This document shows, piece by piece, positions 10,901 through 22,900 of a DNA stretch of 60,000 nucleotides. Source of the stretch: Tubulanus polymorphus (Eukaryota; Nemertea; Palaeonemertea; Tubulaniformes; Tubulanidae). Positions within the stretch are counted from its first letter, which is position 1. Each line of letters starts with the position of its first letter. The stretch covers positions 19,458,485-19,518,484 of the forward strand of contig NC_134027.1 in the NCBI RefSeq assembly GCF_964204645.1. The letters run 5' to 3'. Under the pieces are notes generated by a model. That model was not told where the DNA came from and searched no databases. It was given only the letters and a program-made list of their open reading frames with translations. The translations under genes were made by a program, and so were the position numbers.

Positions 10901-13900
10901 AGTAGATCTGACTAGTGGAGTCACTAAAGGAAGTATCCTAAGTGGTCTTCTCTTCACAGTCCTGATAAATGATTTACAGAGTAATCCGAAATGTACGGGA
11001 CCGAGTAAATTTCCAAAACGACCTTACCAAGTTTATCCGTACATGGTCAGAAACATTGAAGATAAACTTCAATCTAAAAATGTATAATATGGATATTGGA
11101 TACAAAGTAAACCCAGTGGCATATTATACCTTTGTGTTCGAAAGAGAAGATTATTTCGATCGAATAAAGATTACTCATTATAACAAAAAGACTATTTAGT
11201 TCCACAAACAACTTTTTCTTTGGAATGAAAAACTGATCGATGGTACAACATACTTGTTTGAATGAAAAACTTAATGTTCCGACAAGAAAATTTAGTTCGA
11301 ATGAAAACAAAACTGTTTGATGGAACAATATACTTTTTGTTCGAACGAAAAACTTTTTGTCCCGACAAAAAGATTTGTTGAGCGAAAACAATTTTGTTCG
11401 AACAATTGTTCGAACAAATTTTTCAACAAAAGTTTTGTTCGAACGAAATCCATTTTGTTCGATCGCGATATTGGAAACACTTAATCCGAAAAGCGTGAGT
11501 TCGGCTTACGGATAAGAATGTGTTATATACAGGTATTTAGTAAATTACCTGTGCATTTGGTAAAATAGGTATGTATTGTAGGACAAATAGAATATTGATA
11601 TATGGTTGAAGTCCGCGGCTGAATCACTGGTAGTAATAAATTCATTTATTTTGATACCTCGTCAACACTACAGCTTTTCTCCGCTGCATCTGTTTAGTTT
11701 AGGCCTACATCTGGCGCCGGTACTTAAATGATTCATTGTAGTAAATATCCGGCAAATTTGGTAAAGGAAATTAGAATATTATTTGACTAACTGTATGAAG
11801 CCGGCGGCAAAATCACTGGGAGTAATAAATTTATTTGTACTTGATTTGATTCTCATGGCAAGGAGAACTCGCAGCGGATCCATGGAATGACGATGTAAAG
11901 ACACACGATGATTCATCGATCTTTACAGCTTGAGAGTGCGTATAATATTTAGAGTAGTAAATATCCTGTGGATCGGTGAAGTGTAGCGATCAAGAAAAGA
12001 GTTAGGCTAATTGTTAAAATAACTGTTAGAAGACCGCGGCTGAAAGTGAAGTCTTGCAGCAATAAATTTGTTCATTTATACTTGAATGGAAGTGACGAGC
12101 AGCCTGCGGTGGATTTAGGGATGACGACTCAGAAAAACATGTTGCCTCATTGAATGGGGCTCAATTTTCGATGTTTACGGTCCGACAGTACTTTTGTAAT
12201 GTTGATTCATCAAAATTCCCATGCAGTATCTGTAGATCAAAGTGAGCTAAATGGAATAAAACGGATTGTATCGGAAACAGCGGTAAGGTAAGAAAGCGTT
12301 TGCAGTTTTGACGAAGTTGTCAAATAATAATGATAAACACGCAAATATCAATAGGGTTTTCTGTGGTGTAACAGAAAACCCTAAATATTGTTGCAAAACA
12401 GCGATAATGGGTTTTTCTGCACAGCCACACCATGCCACTCTAAATGAAGGGAATTGAAACACACGTATTGCATTGACAGAATTCAAACCTTATATACTAA
12501 GTTGCGATTCAGCTTTCGTAACGGAACTTAACCGATACGCATAATCAAATTAACAATAATGATACAAGTCAAAGACACAAAAATCCTTTAAAAACAGTTC
12601 TTATGCGCTCATTGGTATGGTACCGACTTGTAGTTGTGCATCTGCGATTTATTTTTTTGCAAAATCAAAGATGGCTACCTGATGGCCATTTTGGCATCTA
12701 TCTATGTAGTGAATTTTGCGTGGGACAACAGGTATGTTGTTGTATTTGGAGGAAATTCATATTGAGCATGGTATGTAGTTGTGCACTTGTGATTTATTTT
12801 ATGAAGAAGTTGAAGATGGCTGACTTGTGGCCATTTTAGAATGTATCTATGTACCAGCAGTAGTAAAATAGTATGCTAAGAAATCCTCTCAGACCTTTCA
12901 AACTGTACAGTATTTAATTCTGCCCAGCGTTTGATATGTTAAGCTTTTCTAGCTTTGCTATGTTTATATGGGGTCCTCGTATGGTCTAGCTCGTGATGCA
13001 TATCAGATAGAATGCTAAGATATTTAAATCCTTGAAATGACTTTCCTCAGTTATTTCATGCCATGACAGGATTCATTTGATTCAACAATGTACTTGACGT
13101 CAACATCTTAGGCATTCGTAGCTGTAATAAAAGGCATACTCAAAGCCAGAATGAGCAATCAAAAGGATTGACAAACTTATTCGGAGACACCGTGTATTCA
13201 AGTATAAGCCAGTGTTGCAAAATCGCAACAGTCATTTCAAAACTAATAACCAGCATGTAGATTTTGACCCCTCCCTCCCCCTTTACATGCACAAAGAAGG
13301 ATATTTGAACTGTTGATATTTGATTCCAGATAGAACATAGTGTTTTTAGGATGACGAAGTCGTTAGCACGTGATAGGATGCCTCCACATATATTTCTTTT
13401 TGCGATTTTGGATTGCTGTTAATGAGCCAGCCAACAGCGCTGTGAAGTGACACATAGTTTTGAATCCCATTGAAATGGATAGTTCTAAGACCGTTTGGGG
13501 CTTACTCATTAATCCGAAGTCCCATTGCTCCGGAAGTCCCAATACTCCGCTGTCCCATTGTGCCGAAGCATCATTACCCAAAGTCCTATTATTTCAAGGT
13601 CCCAATCCTCTGAAAAAAATGTAGAATATCTCGGCTAAAGTAATGTGGAATTGCAAATTTGAAACTCGAAGTTTTAAGAAATTTGGGGAATTATGAGATT
13701 TGGAGATTGGGTAGATGATACAGGTCTTCGACTCTAGTAGTGGTTTAATTTTTTTTGTCAATAATTGATAACTTACGACCAACTTCATTCACTTTTGCCT
13801 GTAAGCTGGTCTGCTACTTCATTGCCTCCATCGTTGAGGAAAGAGCATTCTGATGTCTGCTTCATCATGACTTCGAGCATATCGTGTGGCCTAGCCAGCC

Positions 13901-16900
13901 GGCCTGGTCCCCGAGCCATGGGTTTGGCTGCCACTCGGTATCCTAGTCTTGAGGCTGGGTTGAAGTAGACATTGTCATTTAAAATAACTTGTTTATGTTA
14001 TTCTGTATGAATTACCCGTGTGTCTTGTACGTTGTACTTTCTTGTTTTAAAATTTGTTTTTATTGAATTTGGGAATTTTCTCCCAGAATTTCAATGTAAT
14101 AAGGATCAATAAAGAATTGAATCAAATTTTGACCTACACACATGCCATCAGAGGACGCTGAGCCGTATCTAACAGCTATGCTATCATAAATTGCTAATCC
14201 CATGAAACCTGCATACCCCTAATATCATACATATTTTCTAAAACATTTGAATATTGAAATTATTTGTTTACACATTTTCATATTGACCGCTTGTAGCCGC
14301 TGATGAAATTCACGCCGGCCCTACACACATCATAGATAGCTTCGTCATTCCACCAGCATCCCCACGTCCACAAGATTTTCTTTGCCTTCCTGCATTATGT
14401 CTTATGCCTATATCCTTTAACTAGTTAACAATATCTAGTAAATATAATTAATAATTTCTTTGCAGTTTTTTTCTTTGTTCATGGAGATGATTTCTGCCAT
14501 TATTGGTATTTTAATCGAGTGTTTACGATGATAGCAACTTCTATATTCTTAATTCTACCACTGTGTTATGCCAAACGGATTGACTTCCTAAAATATGCCA
14601 GGTATTTATTAGACATTTCTAATGGTTGTATCTACCGGGTCCAGTTTTGTGGATGAACATCACCTACGTACATCCCAAAGGCTGATATATAGTATATGCC
14701 ATTATGCTTCCCACTCCTGGACCCTCACAAGATTCACCATTTCCTGGGAAATTTTTATAAAGTGATTTTTATAAAACTAGATCGTGAAAATTTTAAGTGA
14801 CCATTTTACTGAACCTTTTGTCATTTTTGCATTTCAGTTTCCTGGGAGTTATAGGTATTATTTACATTGTGATTTTAGTCATCGTGAAATATTTTACAAG
14901 TGATATCACTCCAGGAACAATCAAAGAGAAGTAAGCTACAAAACATTCCAATTATTTGAAACTTCTTCAATAGATACAATAAATGCTATGCCATGTATGA
15001 CACCTTTTTACTACCGAACCTCAGTAACCCTGCAATATCAGAGCTATTTTAGATATTTGTGAAATAGGGTCTTTAGGCTAAAAAAAATCGATACCTTGTT
15101 TCTCATTTCTGCTGAGCTTAAAAGTTGAGCCGGCTGGTTGCCAATTAGTTAACCTATGCTGTGGGTGTTGTTGGTGTTGGTGAGAGTAATTAAATAATTA
15201 GTTAGAAGTTAATATTGGAGGTTACTTTAAGATTAAAAAGATTTATTTGGGGGGCAATTGTCCAGGGGGGCAATCATCCTGATACCCTGCCAGAAGAATG
15301 TTAAAATCGCAGCTAAAAATTTAGTGGTAAGACTTATGGGGTTGTCTTTTATCATGTAGCACGTAGAATTGCAATATTTTCTGAGAAAAACCCGAAAAAC
15401 ATTGAAAATTCTCCGCTTTTGATAAGTTACTTGCATTGACCTGAACCTGAACTTTTGATGTGAATACAGGAAACCCTAGGAAATTCCAGGAATTTTGGTG
15501 CTTCCCTTACAAAAAAATCACACATGTGATTTTTTAAAAAACACGTGTGATTCACATGTGTAAAAATGGGACATTATCACACGTGTGATTTTGTATATGA
15601 ATCACACGTGTGATTTTGTCCCATTTTTACACATGTGAATCACACATGTGATTCACATTCAAGCTGTATCACACGTGTGATTTTCTAATCTAATTGTCCC
15701 ATTTTTACACATGTGAATCACACGTGTGATACAGCCCTGAATGTAAATCACACATGTCACATAACACAGTCATGTGTGATTTATAACGCATGTGATCTGC
15801 AGTCATCCTCTTTGTTCAAGCTCCACACGACTGTATTCAAGAAGAAGTATAAGCTCACATTCATAATGGTCAAAATTTGACCACTTCTTTCATTGGACAT
15901 GATGTTTCATCCATACTTCACTATTTCCTAAAAACTCATTGCCTGAAAGGAGATCCACGTAGTGGCAAAACAAAATGAATTTTCAAAATTACCAACCAAA
16001 TGTAATAACTCACTTGTGTAAGCTTACATGTTAATGGGAATTTTATTTTCAAATATTTACAGATTTACTTCGTCAATTTATACTGTTTCAGCATTTGTCC
16101 AATCTTCTTTCTAATTTGTGCCGCGGTAACCCCCAATCTACAATTCAGAACATGATCTGGAATGAGACAAAATTATAAAACATTTAAATACTACACACAA
16201 TTCCAAACAATAAATCAATATCCCTAATATCAATCATCTGATGAAAAAAGCCAAAGTTACATTATTATGATAAGTGAAACCAGACGAAAAATAAACGGCG
16301 CTACTTTTACACTAGCTTATAAATTTTTTCAATCAACACTTACCATAACAGGACTCAAAACCTCTTTTTCAGTAATTTGTTCCGGCTGAAAGTATATGTT
16401 TCATTCTCCATGTAGATAAATTACTACTCGAGGAAATGTATTGACTCCCTAGATTAATAACGGAAAATTCCATTTTAATTTGTAAATGATTTATTCCAAT
16501 GTAGAAAGAATTGGCAAATACTGTTCAATACCGGCTGATCATTCAGTTTAGTAATTATACAGTAGGCCTATAGTATGCAAACGAGTGTCTTTTTCCTGGA
16601 CATATCGTGGATTAAAAATAGTTCATGGTGTAATCTAGGCCTACTTGTTAGGCATGGACATGTTGTACTTTGCATGCATCAATCATCAACCATCATGCAT
16701 CAATCATCACGCTTCAAGGTAATGTCTTAATATTTGTGTTACACATGTATCTACCCTAGACACATCTTCAGCCCAAAAACTGGCCCTGTCAGAATCAAGA
16801 TGGCCGACTGGCAGCCATTGTTGTTCGCCAAAATCAGTACTTTCTACACATTTTTGAACTTTATGAGGGAAATTTTGAAGACGCTTTGATCAATTACCTT

Positions 16901-19900
16901 GATCTTTCGGATTTATGTGAATCCCCTCAGGGCCCATCAACATAACAAAAATTGGGTCGGTTGGACTCAAGATGGCCGTCCTATGACCTTTTTAGTGCCC
17001 AAAAATGTTAATTTTGGCCCGAATTCTGAGTCCTGTAGCTTCCTACTGGTTTGCCATTTCTCATTACAATTTGTGATGGGTATTCTTTGGAAAGGGATGT
17101 TTTATACCTGAGACATATATTTTTTCATCAGCCAATTATGACGCAATTGGCGGCCATCTTGTTGTCACCAGTACTCATTCGTAAATGGGAAAAAGTTTTT
17201 CCACATTATATTGATACCTAAGCATATTTTGCTACCACAATCAAATAGAAAGTTGTAGCTCATAACGTGTTCTATGATTGTGGTGAGTTTCAAGGTAATT
17301 GGATTTCGTATATGGCCACCAGGGGGCGTTGAATAATACAATATCTTAGCATTTCTTTATTATATTCGTACCTATGCATATTTTGTTACCACAATCAATT
17401 GGAAAGTTGTGTAGCTCATGACATCATCTATGATTGTTGCGAGTTTTAAGGACATTTTTCTATATGGTCACCAGGGGGCGTTGAATAGTAGAATAACTTA
17501 GTATTTCCTTATTATATTGGTACCTAGGCATATTTTGTTACCATGATCAATTGCAAAGTTGTAGTTCATGACATGTTCTATGATTGCGGTGAGTTTCGAG
17601 GTCATTGGGTTTTGAATATGGTCTCCAGGGGGCGTTGAATAGTAGAATGACTTAGTATTTCCATATTAAATTGGTAACGAGGCATATTTTGTTATCACAA
17701 TCAATTACAAAATCGTAGCTGCTGACATGTTCTATGATTGTGGTGAGTTTCAAGGTCATTGGTTTTTGTAAATGGTCACCAGGGGGCGTTAAATGTTGAA
17801 ATTGTTAGATTGTTGAGCATTTGAAACCACTTCCCAAGTGGGCATGATGTCCCTGGACCCCTAGTTGAATATTTATATTTTTTTAGAACTCAACAGCGAA
17901 TGTAAAAACATATCATAACCTTATTTTATTTATTAAGCCGAATGAAAATACAAACTCAATAGTCCGTGGACATTGGTACTTGGTTTATTGCGCAGTTATA
18001 TTCTTATTCCAACATAGATTCTATGACAAAAATGCAGATGTTCAGAATTTGGAACCAACATGGGAATGGTTCATATCCGAAACATTCACACTGTGTTGCA
18101 GATTGGAATAACTGATGTTAATCACATGTGTTATTCTAATGACATGTGTGATCCTAGCGGTTACACATGCGATCTGTGTTGTTGAGCCAATAACATGTGT
18201 GAATCACACATGTATTTCTCAATCACACATGTATTTCAGAATCACACATGTGATCATGTGTTATTCACACATGTGATATGCTCCACAACACAGATCACAC
18301 ATGTGATAGCTGGAATCACATGTGTTTTCTGTGTCTTTCACACCTTTCACACATGTAATGTGTGTTATTCACACATATAACATATGTGAATTTTTTGTAA
18401 GGGTTCTGATGTAATTATGGGATAGTCACAAAATGGCGAGCAATTCATTTTACATTCGTGCCGTGTTAATTCGTTTATAGTTCGTTCGTTGAAGTTTTGA
18501 ACCATTTCCAAACTATAAGATATTTAAGATATTTATATTGTATTTTAAGATCGATTTCTGTGAAATCTTTAGTTGATTTGGTTTTTGAGAGGAATGATTT
18601 TATTTACACTACAGAAAATATCATTGACACTTATGCATGGATGACCTTGATATGTTCATTAGCCATGTGCGCAAACTGCAAATTCAATCAAATTTTAATC
18701 CGAAAAATATCAAATCCAATTCAATTTTACTTTATTGAACATATAAAATATTTATTTATTGAGCAAATTTCAGTAAATCCTATTCAATTCGATTCCGCAT
18801 TCAGATCAATAAAACCAAGGGAAAAGATTGATCTGAGGTATTTGATCCTGCCAGCTCCCTGTGTAAATTATAGATATTGACTCAAGAGCTGGAAGTGTAT
18901 TTTGACAAATATAACCCACAGAATACATCATTTGCCATCTTATGAAAGCTGACAGGCTGACCATAGTGTGCCCCTTGGGGCTCTTGTTATGGTTAGTTAT
19001 GACCTTTGCACCATGTACATAGTAAAGGTTCATACCTGTGGTTGATAGCAGACAATTGATTTGAACCGCTTTGCAATGATTAAGATTACCGACCTTTACC
19101 ATTCCTCTGTATTAAATACATTCAACAGCAGTCATGGGAATGGGTACATAAAAGGTTACCCTTTATCTAGTGGATCCAGAGGTTGAAATTGATAGGTACC
19201 TTTCAGGGGCGTAGTCACCTAAAATTCAATGGTGTGACAATCCGGAGCGCACATCCAAACAAGCGCTGAAGGCGCGATGTCTGGAAGGGGGGTTTTGGGG
19301 CCCTCCCCCAAGAAAATTTTGAACATTAAAACGTCTGAGATGCGTTCTGATGGCTATGAGAGCTCATATTTGAATAATTTTTCTATAGATAATATAATGC
19401 CTGTAAGGTTATCTTTGGTCCAGGGACAAATCCAGATGTTTCACCATCCCAGAGTCCTGCTGAACCGGAAGGGCAACTATATCATAGCACAAAATGAGGG
19501 ACTTTGGGATACTCCCCCCAGAAAATTTGGATTTTTCAAGGCTCTGAGATGCAATCTTTAAGCATATTTCGGGCATAAAGTCTATCCCCCTTGAAGTTAA
19601 TTATGTTCATTTAGATTCATTTAGACCATTTTCTATACTACTTCCAGAATACTTGCCCGGAATAAAACATTCATGTAAGTAGAAGAGCCTGTCAAAATCA
19701 CGAACTAGAAAAATAGAAGGGCAAACCTGAGTACCCCTCGATACAAGTGGTAGGCTTGATCTGCCCTTGACCATTTATTGATGAATAGTAAACTAATGTT
19801 AGCTTATTGTAACTCTCGATTTTCTCGGTTTCCATGTTTCGGCACTTGAGCAGAATTTATTTGGTCAAATCCCTTATTATGGTCCATTTTTCATGAACAA

Positions 19901-22900
19901 AAACACCTACAGAATCAGTGAAACATAACCAGAAGAATACCGGTTTGAGTCGCTCTAAGTAATATGAAAAAGTCTTCTGAATTCGGCAACTTTGATACTG
20001 TGAGATCAGGTGCATGGTCCAGATGTGATACCATAAATACTATAAACAAAACTCGCTGGAGTCACTGGGTTGGATGTGGCCTACACCGAAAATCTCAAGT
20101 GCATTACCAACGCCCCCCCCCATATGAATACAGAATAAGGTTTATTATGACGTTTTAGCATAATGGGTTTTTCAATTATTGGTGCGACATATGTCGCAGT
20201 TGTCGCACCGGCGGCTACGCCCCTGCCTTTGAACTGCAAAATGTGCTTTGAAGGAACTCATGTTATTTGAAAAGCACTGACAGGGTTCTACCGTTACAAA
20301 AATTTGATGTACAAATATTAAAAGCTTAAGTGGAATAATTAGAGATATTTTAGCTGAAAAGTGCGGATGAAACTTTGGAGATCCTCAGAACCCCCTGTGT
20401 TCCATCTTAAGCACATGCAGCCAGCAGCAGATTAAGAGAAGAGCATACACCCCCCTAAAAACCTTGCAAATCTCCAGATTCTGTGATTCGTTTTGCTAAA
20501 GTGAAAGTTGTGAAATTGCAATTCAATTTGTGAGTCGAAAAATACTCCAATCATACCAGCTTCTGGCAACTGCAAAAAGAATCAAGCTCTACAAAACCTT
20601 CCATCTCTCAGCGATGCTTCTCATAAAGACTGGAAGTGAAAAAAATCTTTTGTTCTTTTTTCAGACCAGACAACTTTGCTGATATATTCATTGTTGTGCC
20701 AGTAATTTGCTTTGGATATCAGGTACTGAATATGGCCAACAATAAAAATCAGCATATTTGACGTATAATTTCGAACCTATGAAAGCCATGAGAAATCTTC
20801 ACCTGAAACCTGCATGTGGCTGGTGGTTATTTTTCATTCCCTCATCCACATTGGAGACTGAATCCCAATTTTTGTTTTGCCTCGAAACCACTGCAAATGT
20901 TGAAAGAAATTTCATTGATCATTTTCCACCAAAATATCAATCAGGACATGAAATCCAGGGTTTTTTTATTTTAAACTATACAGTAAACCTTGCGCAAGTC
21001 GGATCAGCAAAGTCGGATAATCCCTTATATCAGCTGAATATTGATAGTCCCGATTTTTTCCTATATTTCAAAGAAATTTATATTCCAAGGTTTGATATTA
21101 AAAGTCGGCAACCTACTTATCTGGTAGTACTTTTCTTGATCCCAAATAAACATTTACTTATAGTCACTCATCGAAAGTCAGAGGGCCCTACTATTTTCTT
21201 CCCATTTTTCCCTTTTTTCATGTAGTTTGATTTCTTCTCTGTTTCGACCCCTATTTCTGGCTTTAATTCGACAATACATACCAACAGTCGTTATGTTAGT
21301 TGTGGTTAGTGTATTAGATTAGAAAAATAAATTCGAAATATTTCTGTGTTTTTAAATCGTTTCTTGTACCTTAGATTTTTATTTAATTTTTCCTGATACA
21401 GCAATTAATTTGTTTAAGTCATAGTTTTCAGAAAAAAGTTAGAAATCCGACTTATTTAAGTCGGACTCTTTCTAAGTCAGAGGATTCTTGGACCCAAACA
21501 ATCTGACTTATGCATGGTTTACTGTAGCAGCGTGAAAGCTGTACGTTATTTGGGCGGGAACGGTGTGTTAATGGGTCCTACGGTAGGTCGCAAGGGCAGC
21601 TGTTGGTTGTGACCTATGCCTACCTTTTAGCAGTGCTTTACTTTTATGATCCTCACCTAATCTACCAAGGTCCTTGGAGTGGAAAGAACATTGTTTTATC
21701 TATTGATCATACTGATCTGGACCTTTGTCATGCATTGAGTTCAAGTAGGTTCTATATATGAAAAGATTTTCTTATAATGTTTTGTTAATTCCAGTGCCAT
21801 GTTAGTGCAGTCCCTATATACTCATGTCTAAAAAATCGCTCAGTCATCGAATTCTCAAAGACATTGGTATTTGCATTGATCATTTGTGCATTAGCGTATT
21901 CAGTAACTGCTAGTTTCGGATACTTGACTTTTGGAGATAATGTTGACAGCGATATTCTGGTTTCGTATTATCCTGATGCCGCAGTACTTGTCGCTATAGC
22001 GATGATGGCTGGAAAGACGTACACTACATTTCCGATTCTTGCTTTTTGTGGAAGGTACTGTTTCAATCATATTTCTTTTCATCAATATGATAATTCCATA
22101 TTTTTCACTGAGATAATACCGTAGCATATGCCAAGTATTTAATTCTAGGGTGACCTAGTCCATAAAACTCGATCCATATGTTTTTGACCTAGAATTACTA
22201 CCAAGCTGAAATACTATTGGATATTCAGCAATAGTAACAATATTTGGATTTCGAAAGACAGCAAACCAATGGTTCTTCTAAAGGATTTCCCACAAATGTT
22301 TGTAAACATGGTACTCCCATTTGGATAATTTACAAATGTACCTAAAAATCCTTCTGGAAACTAATCCAAATGAACCTACTAGCCTATGAGATATATTGTA
22401 CCACTGAGGCAATAACAGAAAAGTTAGACGCCCTTCATGACACTGTCAGCTGACATGGAAGGTCAAGATCTTTTATAATGGTAGTGTGTTGAAGTGGCTC
22501 CTGATCTTGTTGATTAGATAATTAATGCGTATCTGTGTTGATTAATTATATGTCTGTATTTTTTCAGATCAGCTCTTGACAGCGTTTGGTGCTCAATGTT
22601 GAAATTACCTCCTGATGAAATTGCCATGCATGAGAAACGAAGGCGAATTGTTCAAACAACTATTTGGTTTTTGTCATCTTTAGCACTCGCGGTATTTATA
22701 CCAAACATTGGAGTTGTGATATCACTATTAGGCAGTCTAGCGGCACTATTTATATTTCTCTTTCCTGGTAAGTTGCTAACACTCTACAAGGTAAATTGAA
22801 AATCGTCCACAGTCTGTCTCTTCTTGATTTATCTTGTGTGTCTTCAATTTCGTGTTAAGAATGAAATAACTGGATCCCGGGCATTTCCGACTTTTGAAAC

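Noticed and set aside
15510-15790. Regular palindromes that resemble a CRISPR-like array
   Set aside because: There are no uniform spacers, the words overlap and vary, and the context is an animal intron.
18497-18880. 127-codon plus-strand frame
   Set aside because: A/T-rich intron sequence with low-complexity composition, no homology and no splice or start context.
20758-21225. 155-codon plus-strand frame
   Set aside because: It runs from unique intron into the pogo-like MITE, so it crosses a transposon boundary and cannot be an old gene.
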